The translations under genes and the position numbers were made by a program. From Bradyrhizobium sp. WSM3983 (GTDB lineage Bacteria; Pseudomonadota; Alphaproteobacteria; Rhizobiales; Xanthobacteraceae): a DNA stretch of 64,000 nt. Position 1 is the stretch's first letter; each line of letters begins with the position of its first letter. This document shows positions 43,705-52,591 of the stretch, piece by piece. The notes beneath the pieces were generated by a model. It did not search any database. It had not been told where the DNA came from and saw only the letters and a program-made list of their open reading frames with translations. The stretch spans positions 248,001 to 312,000 of the forward strand of contig NZ_AXAY01000002.1 of NCBI RefSeq assembly GCF_000473045.1, in the 5' to 3' direction.

Positions 43705-43900
43705 CTGTTCCTCCTCCTTCTGCATCGTCGCGGATTCAACTGCTGCCGCTATGGCCTGTTGCAGGAACCGGCGAGAAACTTTCTTGAACAGGTGTTCAGG
43801 TTTCATGCGCACTATCGTGAGAAAGCCAAAAACGCGTGCTGCACTCTGCGGGAACTGGAACACGCGATCCAGTCGGATCGCCGGTCAACCAAAGGCAAAC

Positions 43901-44266
43901 ATGTCGGAACAGCCTTCGATCCTGATCGTGGAAGACGAATATCCGCTCCAGGGTGTGCTCGAGATGGCGCTGGCGGAAGCTGGCTTCACGTCCGACATCC
44001 TTGCATCCGGCGAGGAGGCGATCACGGTGTTCGTCGCGCGCGGAAAACATCACAAGGCGTTGGTGACCGATGTCTATCTCGGCGGCAAGCTGAACGGCTG
44101 GGATCTCGCCCGGAGAATGCGGGAAAAGGATCCGACCCTTCCGGTCGTGTACATTACGGGCAGCGCCGGCGCGGCATTGTGGAAATCACAGGGCGTGCCC
44201 AACAGCGTGCTTCTCGAAAAGCCGTTTCAACCCGAACGGCTGGTGGCCGCGCTCATGGGGTTATGA
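43901..44266 (+). CDS. Single-domain response regulator
   Basis: 121 residues from ATG 43901. A receiver domain only: acidic pair E11-D12 in LIVEDEYPLQ, phosphoacceptor D57 in LVTDVYLGGKLNGWDLA, Thr in VVYITGSAG, Lys107 in LLEKPFQPERL. There is no output domain, so it acts as a CheY-like or phosphorelay protein, or modulates a partner kinase. No histidine kinase is adjacent. The 34 bp around AAAGGCAAAC upstream contain only a weak ribosome site. Confidence 0.85.
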   Translation: MSEQPSILIVEDEYPLQGVLEMALAEAGFTSDILASGEEAITVFVARGKHHKALVTDVYLGGKLNGWDLARRMREKDPTLPVVYITGSAGAALWKSQGVPNSVLLEKPFQPERLVAALMGL

Positions 44267-44285
44267 GCTGCCGGCATTTCATGCA

Positions 44286-44783
44286 TCACCGCCTGATCCG
44301 GTAGATCACGACGTCTTCGCCGTGATGCGTCGTATGCTTCTCGAGCAGATAGTTCGCCTTCTCCAGCACGCGGCGCGATGCGCCATGTGCGACGAAGACC
44401 AGGCCGATCAGCGAGAACAGCTCGAGGCGCGACAATCCAATATCGGTCAGCGCAACCGCGATCTCGCTCGCAAGCCCCTGGCCCCAGAATTCGCGCTTGA
44501 ACGTGTAGGCAATCTCGATCTCGTCCACGCCGTCCACGAGGATATGCCGGATGCCCGCCCGCCCGGCGAACGCGCCATCCTTCGTTCGCAGCGCCCACAG
44601 CCCAAAGCCGTGCTGATCCCAGTGGGCCATGTTGGTCGCGAGATAGGTCTTGGTCACCTCGGCCGAGCGTACACCGCCAAGATAGCGCGAGACGTCGGGA
44701 TCGAGATGCAGCGCGATGAGGTCGGCGAGGTGATCTGCGCGAAGTCGCTCGGCAGTCAATCTCGCGGTGCTGAACTGGTCCAT
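44286..44783 (-). CDS. GNAT N-acetyltransferase (RimJ/RimL-like)
   Basis: 165 residues from ATG 44783. The sequence STARLTAERLRADHLADLIALHLDPDVSRYLGG starts a typical Acetyltransf_3 domain; AGRAGIRHI and EIAYTFKREFWGQGLASEIAVALTDIGL contain the acetyl-CoA loop (R/Q-x-x-G-x-G/A in FWGQGLAS), and RVLEKANYLLEKHTTHHGEDVVIYRIRR is the C-terminal end (A.N..S..VLEK.G). It acetylates an amine or N-terminus; acceptor unknown. Convergent with the response regulator gene. Confidence 0.82.
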   Translation of the reverse strand: MDQFSTARLTAERLRADHLADLIALHLDPDVSRYLGGVRSAEVTKTYLATNMAHWDQHGFGLWALRTKDGAFAGRAGIRHILVDGVDEIEIAYTFKREFWGQGLASEIAVALTDIGLSRLELFSLIGLVFVAHGASRRVLEKANYLLEKHTTHHGEDVVIYRIRR

Positions 44784-44995
44784 GGAGACCGATAGCCGGT
44801 TTCGAGGCCTCTCGTCGATTGCTTTCACGACACGATATCTTGCGGCATCAGCAACGGCTGGATCGCTTTGACTCGGTGTCGAGCCGGTGTTCTGATTTTG
44901 CCCTGCTGAGCGCCGCAGCCCCGAGTTCCGTCGCGAAGAAAACGGCGCTCGCGGGCTCCGGGCCCTCTGGGCGCCGCGCTGCATCAAGGTCAGCG

Positions 44996-46099
44996 CTAGA
45001 TCGGGCCGTACGAGCCGGGCGGGACCATGTAGAGCGTCATCGCGAAGATCGCGTAGATGCAGAGCAGGAGCGCACCGATGAACCAGGCCGATCGTTCGCC
45101 ATTGGTGATGAAGCTCGTCACCACGGCCGCAATCATGACCATGGTCACCGCTCCCGGCCAGAATTGAAGGTCCATGGGCTGTGGCCCGACGAGGTAGCTC
45201 AGCAGCACGAGAACGGGTGCGACGAACAAAGCGATCTGGCTTGCGCTTCCGAGCGCGATGCTCACGCTCATATCGAGCCGGTTGCGGCGTGCTGCGGAAA
45301 ACGCCACGGCCATCTCGGCCGCAGCGCCGACCAGGGCAACGACGATGAATCCGACGAATGCCGGGGTCATGCCGAGCGTTTCGGCGGCCTTCTGCACCGA
45401 CTCGACGAAGATCTCGCTCACGAGCGCAACCAGCACGGTGACGACCCCCAGGGTCGGAACGGCGACCGCAACCGGCAGCATCGGGCCGCCTGCCTCGCCA
45501 TGCTCGCTGCTCGCAAACAGATCTTTGTGCGTCTTCAGCGAGAACAGCAGGCTGAGGCCGTAAGCCGCAATCAGCAGGACCGCCAACGCGACGCTCAAGC
45601 GCCGCACCGTCGCCTCGTGTCCGGGAAAGTTGAGGTCGGCCATGGCGGACGGGGACAACAGGGCAATCGTGGCCATCAGCAGGAGTGCGGAATGGAGCCT
45701 GCCGCCCGCCCGGTTGAACTCCTGCACGCGATGCCTCAATCCGCCCAGAAACAGCGATGCGCCCAGCATGAAGAGCGAGTTGGTCACGATCGCACCCGCG
45801 ATCGAGGCTTTGACCAGCATGTATTGACCGGCCTGCAACGCCGTGACGGCGATGATGAGCTCTGTGAGATTGCCAAGCGTGGCATTCAATAACCCGCCGA
45901 TTGCATCACCGGTCTTCTCGGCCACGGCCTCCGTTGCGTGGCTGAGCAGGCTCGCGAGCGGCACGATGGCAATCACGGCCAGCACGAACAGCAGCGTATG
46001 CGCGTCCGGCATGATGTGGGCGAGCGCGATCACCACCGGCACGAAGATAAGCATCCACAGAAGCGGACTGTGCCGGATTTCCTTGAGCAGCGCATTCAT
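44996..46099 (-). CDS. Ca2+/H+ antiporter (CaxA/Vcx1 family)
   Basis: 367 residues, 11 hydrophobic segments. The two conserved alpha-repeats of the CAX family are seen: GGLLNATLGNLTELIIAVTALQAGQ (c-1) and GFIVVALVGAAAEMAVAFSAARRNRLDMSVSIALGSASQIALF (c-2). An acidic/His loop (KTHKDLFASSEHGEAGG) lies between them. It exports calcium (or another divalent cation) in exchange for protons. Stands alone on the minus strand. Confidence 0.9.
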   Translation of the reverse strand: MNALLKEIRHSPLLWMLIFVPVVIALAHIMPDAHTLLFVLAVIAIVPLASLLSHATEAVAEKTGDAIGGLLNATLGNLTELIIAVTALQAGQYMLVKASIAGAIVTNSLFMLGASLFLGGLRHRVQEFNRAGGRLHSALLLMATIALLSPSAMADLNFPGHEATVRRLSVALAVLLIAAYGLSLLFSLKTHKDLFASSEHGEAGGPMLPVAVAVPTLGVVTVLVALVSEIFVESVQKAAETLGMTPAFVGFIVVALVGAAAEMAVAFSAARRNRLDMSVSIALGSASQIALFVAPVLVLLSYLVGPQPMDLQFWPGAVTMVMIAAVVTSFITNGERSAWFIGALLLCIYAIFAMTLYMVPPGSYGPI

Positions 46100-46232
46100 T
46101 GGTCAGTCCCTGGCGGTTAGACCTCGACGCTGCCGCCGCAGATCCGTCCGGCATTGATCCAGCTCAATGGCCTGCGCGCGCCCCGCGGACTGGTGCAGGG
46201 AGTTGACGAGCGCGACCTGGCGAGGGGCATAA

Positions 46233-46263
46233 ACAACGAGGCTCGTCGATCCGACGAGCCTCG
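46233..46263 (-). terminator. Terminator hairpin after the small exported gene
   Basis: CGAGGCTCGTCG (46237-46248) pairs perfectly with CGACGAGCCTCG (46252-46263) around a 3-base loop. On the minus strand it is followed by TTGTTT, directly downstream of the gene at 46270-46551. Confidence 0.75.
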
Positions 46264-46269
46264 CGCGCC

Positions 46270-46551
46270 TCAATAGCAGGGTGGATAGGGGGCGTATCCA
46301 CAAGCCCGGCGATAGCCATAGGCACCATAGGCTGCAGCTCCCGCCGCTGCTGCACCGTAGTAAGCGCGCCGATGGACCCTGCGGTTGACGCCTGCAACGC
46401 TCCCGGGCGTCAGCGGGCGCCCGACGCGGGCGTCGGCGGTGTCAACGGACACGGTGAGCACATCCGCCGGCGAATAGCGGAACGACAGGGGTGCTGCCGT
46501 GAACACCGCGGCGGTGACGAACAGTCCAATCAGCTTGGCGTGTCTGGTCAT
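46270..46551 (-). CDS. Small exported protein, Ala/Tyr-rich
   Basis: 93 residues from ATG 46551, with GGAAGAGAG upstream. MTRHAKLIGLFVTAAVFTAAPLSF is a signal peptide or anchor; the mature part has TVSVDTADARVGRPLTPGSVAGVNRRVHRRAYYGAAAAGAAAYGAYGYRRACGYAPYPPCY. The AAAAGAAAYGAYGYRRACGY tail is common in Bradyrhizobium exported proteins of unknown role. It ends at a terminator. Confidence 0.65.
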   Translation of the reverse strand: MTRHAKLIGLFVTAAVFTAAPLSFRYSPADVLTVSVDTADARVGRPLTPGSVAGVNRRVHRRAYYGAAAAGAAAYGAYGYRRACGYAPYPPCY

Positions 46552-46689
46552 CTGCTCTCTTCCTTTGCTGGACGACGAGAAAACGTGACATGCCGATGAG
46601 CCCCACCATTGACCGAAATCAATGCCTTCGAACTTCCGAGTAGATCGCTCGGACGGCGACGAAGCCGAACCCTGCTGATCGCTCCATGA

Positions 46690-46885
46690 TGCCATGGTGC
46701 TCCTGTTTTGCCCGACGGGTCAACCGATTTTCCGAATCTTTGGCCCGCCACCGGGGAGCAGCGACTGCCGAAGCTCGAAGCGTAATCCGGGAAAATCGTT
46801 TTTCGGCTGCATCCGCGGACTTCGCTGCGCTCCATCCCGGCTGCGAGAGTTTTGCCCGATGCATCAACCGCTTCGCGGCATCCGC
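46690..46885. repeat. Repeat-like region (TTTTGCCCGACGGGTCAACC type)
   Basis: TTTTGCCCGACGGGTCAACCG (46703-46723) and a related TTTTGCCCGATGCATCAACCG (46853-46873) are about 150 bp apart in direct orientation, with CTGCATCCGCGGACTTCGCT GCGCTCC between. No gene is supported anywhere in 46552-46955; the stretch is probably repeat remnants. Confidence 0.5.
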
Positions 46886-46955
46886 GGGTCACGATCTCGC
46901 CAACCCCCGCCTACTGTGAATGGGGTTGTTTTCGCGGTTTTGGTTTCGGGAGAGG

Positions 46956-48827
46956 CTAGCCGGCGCCTAACGCGACCGCGACGTTGTAGGTCAGGAGGCT
47001 CGCGGCATAGGCCAGCACCAGCATGTAGGCGAAGGTCGCCGCCATCCAGCCCCAGCTTCCGGTCTCGCGCCGGATCACGGCGAGCGTGGAGGCGCATTGC
47101 GGGGCGAAGATGTACCAGGCGAGCATCGACAGCGCGGTGGCGAGCGACCATTTCGTCGCCAGCACCTGGCCGATCTGCTCGGCCGCCTCCTTGCCGCCTT
47201 CGATCGCATAGACGGTGCCGAGGGCTGCGACCGCGACCTCGCGCGCCGCCATGCCCGGGATCAGCGCGACCGCGATCTGCCAGTTGAAGCCGACGGGGGC
47301 GAGCAACGGCTCCAGCGCCTTGCCGATGATCGCGGCGAGGCTGAAGTCGATCGCGGGCTCGGTCGCGCCCGCGGGCGGCTGCGGGAACGAGGCCAGAAAC
47401 CAGATCAGCACCATCATCGAGAAGATCGTGGTGCCGGCGCGTTGCAGGAACATCTTGGCGCGGGTGAAGATGCCGATCGCGATCGATTTCAGCCTGGGCA
47501 TCTTGTAGTCCGGCAGCTCCAGCATGAACGGCGCCGGGGCATAGTCGCGCAGCATGAAGAACTTGATCAGGAACGAGACGGCAAGCGCGCTGACGATGCC
47601 GGTGGCGTAAAGCCCGAACATCACGAGGCCTTGGAGGTTGATGAAGCCCCAGACATCCTTGGCCGGAATGAAGGCCGAGATGATCAGCGTGTAGACCGGA
47701 ATGCGCGCCGAGCAGGTCATCAGCGGCGCGATCAGGATCGTGGTCAGGCGGTCGCGCTTGTTGTCGATGACGCGCGTCGCCATGATGCCGGGGATGGCGC
47801 AGGCAAAGCTCGACAACAGAGGAATGAAGGCGCGGCCGTGCAGGCCGGCACCGCCCATGATGCGGTCCATCAGAAACGCCGCGCGCGCCATGTAACCGAA
47901 ATCTTCCAGGAGCAGGATGAACAGGAAGATGATGATGATCTGCGGCAGGAACACGATGACGCTGCCGACGCCCGAGATCACGCCGTTCTGAAGGAAGCTC
48001 TGCACCAGACCATCGGGCAGGGTGGCGTGGACCAAGTCGCCGAGCGCGTCGAAGCCCGATTGCAGCAGCTCCATCAGCGGCTGCGCCCAGGCGAACACCG
48101 CCTGGAACATCACGAACAGGATGAGCGCGAGCACGATGAGGCCGCCGACGGGATGCAGCACGATCGCGTCGACGCGCGCGGTCCAGGTGTCGGGCCGGCT
48201 TGGCAGGCTGACGCAGTCCGAGATGATGCGGTCGGCCTCGCGCTGGGTCGCGCGCAGTTCGGAGACGCTAAGCGCGCGCCAGGTGTTCTCCGCAGGCTCT
48301 GCGGCGAGCTTGGCCGAGATCTCGTCGGTCAGCGCCAGGAGGTCAGCCGTGCCGCCCTTGCGCACCGCGATCGAGGTGACCACGGGCACGCCGAGCTCCT
48401 TGGCGAGCCGTTCGACGTCGACCGAGATGCCGCGGCGGCTCGCGATGTCGAACATGTTCAGCACGAGGATCATCGGCCGTCCGGTGCGCTTGAGCTCCAG
48501 CAGCAGGCGGATGGTCAGGCGCAGATTGGTGGAGTCGGCCACACACAGCACGAGGTCGGGCACGGTCTCGCCCGAAGCCTTGCCAAGCACGAAGTCGCGG
48601 GTGATCTCCTCGTCCGGGCTACGGCCGCGCAGCGAATAGGTGCCGGGCAGGTCGACGACCGAGACCTGGCGTCCCTGCGGGGTGACGAAAAAACCTTCCT
48701 TGCGCTCGACGGTGACGCCCGGATAGTTCGCGACCTTCTGCCGGCTGCCGGTCAGGGCATTGAACAGCGAGGTCTTGCCGCTGTTTGGCGTGCCGACCAG
48801 GGCGAGATGCAGAAGGGGTAATTCCAT
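46956..48827 (-). CDS. feoB: Ferrous iron transporter FeoB
   Basis: 623 residues from ATG 48827 (the open frame upstream of this is the feoA end and spacer). N-terminal G-domain: G1 GTPNSGKTS (12-20), G2 region NYPGVTVERKEG, G3 DLPGTYSL, G4 NMFD. Then the transmembrane Gate repeats: FLPQIIIIFLFILLLEDFGYMARAAFLMDRIM and CSARIPVYTLIISAFIP, plus the C-terminal Gate (IPGMAAREVAVAALGTVYAI). It imports Fe2+ with GTP-gated transport. No FeoC is seen. It follows feoA by 25 bp, so the two form feoAB. Confidence 0.95.
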   Translation of the reverse strand: MELPLLHLALVGTPNSGKTSLFNALTGSRQKVANYPGVTVERKEGFFVTPQGRQVSVVDLPGTYSLRGRSPDEEITRDFVLGKASGETVPDLVLCVADSTNLRLTIRLLLELKRTGRPMILVLNMFDIASRRGISVDVERLAKELGVPVVTSIAVRKGGTADLLALTDEISAKLAAEPAENTWRALSVSELRATQREADRIISDCVSLPSRPDTWTARVDAIVLHPVGGLIVLALILFVMFQAVFAWAQPLMELLQSGFDALGDLVHATLPDGLVQSFLQNGVISGVGSVIVFLPQIIIIFLFILLLEDFGYMARAAFLMDRIMGGAGLHGRAFIPLLSSFACAIPGIMATRVIDNKRDRLTTILIAPLMTCSARIPVYTLIISAFIPAKDVWGFINLQGLVMFGLYATGIVSALAVSFLIKFFMLRDYAPAPFMLELPDYKMPRLKSIAIGIFTRAKMFLQRAGTTIFSMMVLIWFLASFPQPPAGATEPAIDFSLAAIIGKALEPLLAPVGFNWQIAVALIPGMAAREVAVAALGTVYAIEGGKEAAEQIGQVLATKWSLATALSMLAWYIFAPQCASTLAVIRRETGSWGWMAATFAYMLVLAYAASLLTYNVAVALGAG

Positions 48828-48852
48828 GGAATCAGATGTCCGGCCGCGATTC

Positions 48853-49128
48853 TCAGGCGACGATGATGGCCATGGCCTCGCGGCGACGCACCGCGATGGT
48901 GATGTTGTCGACACGCACGGCGATCGGGTCGCGCCCGACCAGCCCTTCGTGCAGGATCTCGACCCGGGCGCCCTCGACGAAGCCGAGTTCGATCAGCCGG
49001 CTCTCGAGCTCGATGTCGGAGAGAGCCGAGCCCGCGTCCTTGGCGGACAGGTGCTGAATGACGCCGGTATAGCCGCACTGGGCCAGGCCCAGCGGCATCT
49101 CGCGGCGCGTGTCATGGGTGTTGGTCAT
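48853..49128 (-). CDS. feoA: FeoA domain protein
   Basis: 91 residues from ATG 49128; the open frame has a TTG five codons earlier. It has an SH3-like FeoA fold: MPLGLAQCGYTGVIQHLSAKDAGSALSDIELESRLIELGFVEGARVEILHEGLVGRDPIAVRVDNITIAVRRREAMAIIVA. The motifs LIELGFVEGARVEIL and RVDNITIAVRREA are typical. It supports FeoB at the cytoplasmic face. Its upstream region holds an ICE-like site. Confidence 0.92.
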   Translation of the reverse strand: MTNTHDTRREMPLGLAQCGYTGVIQHLSAKDAGSALSDIELESRLIELGFVEGARVEILHEGLVGRDPIAVRVDNITIAVRRREAMAIIVA

Positions 49129-49187
49129 GCCCTGTATTTTCAACGCAGGGCAGGGAGGTCAAGCGCGCACGCTCGCTGAAACTGCAC

Positions 49188-49204
49188 CTTAGAGCGATTT
49201 TAAA
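49188..49204. promoter_or_regulatory. ICE/Irr-box-like site upstream of feoAB
   Basis: CTTAGAG CGA TTTTAAA resembles the iron control element TTTAGAA-N3-TTCTAAA recognised by Irr in Bradyrhizobium, with 3 mismatches in 14 arm positions. It is flanked by CTGCACCTT (49182-49190) and AAAGTGCAG (49202-49210), an inverted repeat with one mismatch. It lies 60-76 bp upstream of the feoA start. Confidence 0.45.
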
Positions 49205-49242
49205 GTGCAGATCACGAAGGCGTGGGCAGTGCGCCTCGGCGG

Positions 49243-49497
49243 CTACTGGGCCGGGACCTTTTCCGGCTGGATGGCGGCCATGGCGCGGCTCTTGAAGTAG
49301 TCGAGCACGAACAGGCGGATCGCCGAGGACAGATTGCCCTGCTGGCGGGCGCCGTCGATCTCGCCGACGAGCTCGGACAACGTCATGTTGCGCAGGCCCG
49401 AGATCTCCTTCATGCCGTTCCAGAACGCCTCTTCCAGGCTGACGCTGGTCTTGTGGCCGGCGACCACGATCGAACGCTTCACGACGGGCGACTTCAT
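49243..49497 (-). CDS. Ribbon-helix-helix domain protein
   Basis: 84 residues from ATG 49497, which overlaps the TGA of the DUF4169 gene (ATGA). KSPVVKRSIVVAGHKTSVSLEEAFWNGMKEISGLRNMTLSELVGEIDGARQQGNLSSAIRLFVLDYFKSRA is the RHH_4-type domain (beta strand RSIVVAGHKTSVSLE followed by two helices) found beside DUF4169 and fumC in alphaproteobacteria. A DNA-binding role is expected but target unknown. Confidence 0.82.
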   Translation of the reverse strand: MKSPVVKRSIVVAGHKTSVSLEEAFWNGMKEISGLRNMTLSELVGEIDGARQQGNLSSAIRLFVLDYFKSRAMAAIQPEKVPAQ

Positions 49498-49682
49498 GGC
49501 TGCTCCTCGCGATCGATCCGATGCTGGTCCAGATGCGCCTTGGCCTGGTCCGCCAGCTTCTCCTCCGCCGATCGTTCCGCCTTCGTGCGGCCGAACTTCG
49601 TTCGGTTGGCGTCCGCCTGCTTCGCCGAGGCTTCCCGCTCGGTGCGCTTCCTGAAACGATTCAGGTTGATGACGTTCCCCAT
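49494..49682 (-). CDS. DUF4169 protein
   Basis: 62 residues, MGNVINLNRFRKRTEREASAKQADANRTKFGRTKAERSAEEKLADQAKAHLDQHRIDREEQP. The N-terminal GNVINLNRFRKR is the family signature; the rest is a charged helix. Its stop overlaps the start of the RHH gene, so the pair is coupled. Function unknown. The 280 bp between it and fumC (49683-49961) hold no gene I can support. Confidence 0.85.
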   Translation of the reverse strand: MGNVINLNRFRKRTEREASAKQADANRTKFGRTKAERSAEEKLADQAKAHLDQHRIDREEQP

Positions 49683-49961
49683 GCCGCGTCTCCATCATCC
49701 GATCCTCCTCGGGCAGGATGAAACTTCCAGAAACAGGGTGCCGCGTTGCGCCCTACAAGACTTGATCGTCATTCGCTCGTCCTCGTCAATCGGCCTCTCG
49801 GGCCATCAAACGATGAATTTCGCCCCGTCAAGGGCAGAGAGGCCTTGCGTAGCACGCGCCCCTCCCGCCACATTGACGGTAATCAAATCCTGTCCTTTAA
49901 GCCTTATAATTATGAGCTTTGAGGCTCCGTATCATTACGGATGACTATCGGAATTCGGAAT

Positions 49962-51386
49962 TCATCCGGGCCTCGTCATCTTCCCCGGCTGCACCAGGCG
50001 GTCGAATTCGTCGGCCGAGACGAAGCCAAGTCGCAGCGCCTCCTCCTTCAGCGTGGTGCCGTTGGCATGCGCGGTCTTGGCTACCTTGGCGGCGTTGTCG
50101 TAGCCGATCTTCGGCGCGAGCGCCGTCACCAGCATCAGCGAACGCTCCATCAGCTCCTTGATGTGCTTCTGGTCGGCGCGGATGCCGCTGACGCAATGCT
50201 CGGTAAAAGAGCGCGCGGCATCCGCCATCAGGCGGATCGAATGCAGCATGTTGTAGGCGAGAACGGGCTTGTAGACGTTGAGTTCGAAATGGCCCTGGCT
50301 GCCGGCGACCGTGATCGCAGTGTGATTGCCGAACACCTGGCAGCACACCATGGTCATGGCCTCGCATTGCGTCGGATTGACCTTGCCCGGCATGATCGAT
50401 GAGCCCGGCTCGTTCTCCGGCAGGATCAATTCGCCGAGGCCCGAGCGCGGACCCGATCCGAGCAGGCGGATGTCGTTGGCGATCTTGAACAGGCCCGTCG
50501 CGACGGAATTGATGGCGCCGTGCGCCAGCACATAGGCGTCGTTGGAGGCCAGCGCCTCGAATTTGTTGGCGGCGCTGGTGAAGGGCAGTTTCGTGATTCT
50601 GGCGACGTGCTTGGCAAACACCTTTGCGAAGCGCGGCTTGGAATTGAGTCCGGTGCCGACGGCAGTGCCGCCCTGCGCCAGCGGATAGAGATCCTTCACC
50701 GCGACCTTGAGCCGCGCGATGCCGCTCTCGACCTGCGCGGCATAGCCGGAAAATTCCTGGCCAAGCGTCAGTGGCGTCGCATCCTGGGTGTGGGTGCGGC
50801 CGATCTTCACGATCTTCGCAAACTCCTTCTCCTTCTTGCGCAGTGCGCGGTGCAGCTCAGCGAGTGCGGGGACGAGATCTGCGGTGACGCGGCTTGCGGC
50901 CGCGATGTGCATCGCGGTCGGGAAGGAGTCGTTCGACGACTGGCTCATGTTGACGTGGTCGTTGGGATGCACCGGCTTCTTGGTGCCGAGCTCACCGCCG
51001 AGCAGCTCGTTGGCGCGGTTGGCGATGACCTCGTTGAGGTTCATGTTGCTCTGCGTGCCCGAGCCGGTCTGCCACACGACCAGCGGGAAATGGTCGTCGA
51101 GCTTGCCCTCGATCACCTCGTGCGCGGCGCGCATGATCGCGTTGGCACGGCGCTTGTCGAGCAGGCCGAGCTCGAGGTTGGTCTGAGCGGCCGCAAGCTT
51201 GACGATGCCGAGCGCATGCACGAGCGAGATCGGCATGCGATCGATGCCGATGCGGAAATTCTGGCGCGAGCGTTCGGTCTGCGCCCCCCAATAGCGATCG
51301 GCGGGGACCTCGATGGGACCGAAACTGTCGGTCTCGATGCGGGTCGTGGAGCGAGGGGCGGTCTTCGCGCGGGCAGCTTTGGCCAT
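49962..51386 (-). CDS. fumC: Fumarate hydratase class II
   Basis: 474 residues from ATG 51386. Substrate sites include [50 protein letters not shown] and the superfamily signature [16 protein letters not shown]. It catalyses fumarate to malate in the TCA cycle without an iron-sulfur cluster. An ATG at 51398 is an alternative start. It lies between sspB and the DUF4169/RHH pair, in a synteny known in rhizobia and relatives. Confidence 0.95.
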   Translation of the reverse strand: MAKAARAKTAPRSTTRIETDSFGPIEVPADRYWGAQTERSRQNFRIGIDRMPISLVHALGIVKLAAAQTNLELGLLDKRRANAIMRAAHEVIEGKLDDHFPLVVWQTGSGTQSNMNLNEVIANRANELLGGELGTKKPVHPNDHVNMSQSSNDSFPTAMHIAAASRVTADLVPALAELHRALRKKEKEFAKIVKIGRTHTQDATPLTLGQEFSGYAAQVESGIARLKVAVKDLYPLAQGGTAVGTGLNSKPRFAKVFAKHVARITKLPFTSAANKFEALASNDAYVLAHGAINSVATGLFKIANDIRLLGSGPRSGLGELILPENEPGSSIMPGKVNPTQCEAMTMVCCQVFGNHTAITVAGSQGHFELNVYKPVLAYNMLHSIRLMADAARSFTEHCVSGIRADQKHIKELMERSLMLVTALAPKIGYDNAAKVAKTAHANGTTLKEEALRLGFVSADEFDRLVQPGKMTRPG

Positions 51387-51487
51387 GAGCACATCCATTC
51401 TGCCGCACGAAACGCCGCGCGGCCTCTTCATGTGCTCTTCTATATAGGGAGTTTGGCCGGGCGCGACGCTCTCGGGCCCAACCCAGA

Positions 51488-52006
51488 TCATTTCTTGCGG
51501 AAACGATCGAGCCGCACGACTTCGGCGCCGCCCTGGTTCGGCGGGGTCGGTTCTTCCGCGGTCTCGGCCGTCTCAGCGGCAGGTGCGGGCACCGCGACGG
51601 CGGACGGGGCGGGAGCGGCCGGCAAATTCTCGGTCCCGACCTCGGCAACGTCGGAGGTGTCGAACTGGAGGCCGAATTTCACGGACGGGTCGAGGAAGCT
51701 CTTGATGGCGCTGAACGGCACGATCAACCGCTCCGGGATGCCGCCGAAGGACAGGCCCACTTCGAAACGGTCCTCGAGCACGGTCAGGTCCCAGAACTGG
51801 TGCTGGAGGATAATCGTCATCTCTTCCGGATATTGCGCCAGCAGCCGCGACGAGATTTTCACGCCGTCGGCCTTCGAGACGAAGGTGATGAAGAAATGAT
51901 GCTCGCCCGGTAGTCCATGGGACGCGGCATCGGTCAGCACCTTGCGCAGCACGCCGCGCAGCGCGTCGCGGGCCAGCACATCGTATCGGATATGATCGGT
52001 CGCCAT
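51488..52006 (-). CDS. sspB: SspB-family ClpXP adaptor
   Basis: 172 residues from ATG 52006; 17 in-frame residues upstream look non-coding. The alpha-type SspB fold is seen in [111 protein letters not shown] flexible Pro/Ala/Glu linker leads to the ClpX-binding tail [11 protein letters not shown]. It tethers ssrA-tagged proteins to ClpXP for degradation. The tmRNA gene that writes those tags lies just upstream on the same strand. Confidence 0.93.
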   Translation of the reverse strand: MATDHIRYDVLARDALRGVLRKVLTDAASHGLPGEHHFFITFVSKADGVKISSRLLAQYPEEMTIILQHQFWDLTVLEDRFEVGLSFGGIPERLIVPFSAIKSFLDPSVKFGLQFDTSDVAEVGTENLPAAPAPSAVAVPAPAAETAETAEEPTPPNQGGAEVVRLDRFRKK

Positions 52007-52116
52007 GGTGGTCCTGTTGCATTCCAGGAGACGGGCCCTGCCGGCCCGACTCGCCAAGCCGCAATAGTACCGCGCCTTACGGGTCAGCAGGAGTCCCCGC
52101 CGGGAAGGAAATCAGA

Positions 52117-52460
52117 GGTAAGTGGAGGCTTCTGTTGCCAGGTGCCTCCGAACCCCGCCTAACGGAGCTTAACCCGTTAGGACTTCAGAATGGTCTTTCA
52201 AACTGCGTTACGCAGCCTGAGCAACCGGAGCAAAGTTGTCGTTGGCAACTATTGCATAGCCCGATAACGGCGGAACAATACCGGGAAAAAGTTCGCCCTT
52301 TACGCCCTCGTCGATCCTATTTCGCCCCCGCCAAAGCCCGCTATTCGGCGGGCTGAAGCCCTGAAATCGGTGGGCTTTGGTGGAGGCGCCGGGTACCGCC
52401 CCCGGGTCCGAATGGTTTATTGCGACGACCGTTTATTTCCATAGCCGGCGAACCGGCAGC
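52117..52460 (-). ncRNA. ssrA: Permuted two-piece tmRNA
   Basis: Minus strand, reading right to left. The acceptor piece ends in CGCCTCC A CCA (52388-52378). A spacer of about 48 bases with a GCCCGC/GCGGGC hairpin follows, then the coding piece starts GGGGGCGAAATAGGATCGAC (from 52329), whose GGGGGCG pairs with CGCCTCC (one G-U). The tag frame GCC...TAA (52246-52208) encodes ANDNFAPVAQAA, preceded by TAGTT as in other resume sites. Two later hairpins (CCTAACGG/CCGTTAGG and GGAGGC/GCCTCC) suggest a pseudoknot region; about 213 bases from 52329 reach 52117. The 5' end of the acceptor piece near 52460 and the 3' end are approximate. Two-piece tmRNA is an alphaproteobacterial trait. Confidence 0.93.
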
Positions 52461-52463
52461 CCT

Positions 52464-52492
52464 AATATAGGGGGCAAAGGTTTCAAATGACA
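52464..52492 (-). promoter_or_regulatory. Probable tmRNA promoter
   Basis: TATATT (52469-52464, minus strand) could be the -10 element just upstream of the acceptor piece. TGTCAT or CTGTCA ends 17-18 bp further upstream as a weak -35, and TTGAAA (52486-52481) is only 11 bp away and too close. The assignment of the -35 is uncertain. Confidence 0.4.
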
Positions 52493-52591
52493 GGTGTTTC
52501 GAGCGGCCATGACGAGTTCCCTTTGGATAGGCTCTGGGTGGCCATTCGTATGATCTTGGCCGCACGGCGGCCCGCGTTCTAAGCTCCTGAC

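Noticed and set aside
52140..52590. Plus-strand open frames across the tmRNA region
   Set aside because: The minus-strand RNA features (CCA end, paired acceptor stem, tag frame) explain the sequence; plus-strand frames have no start signals or motifs.
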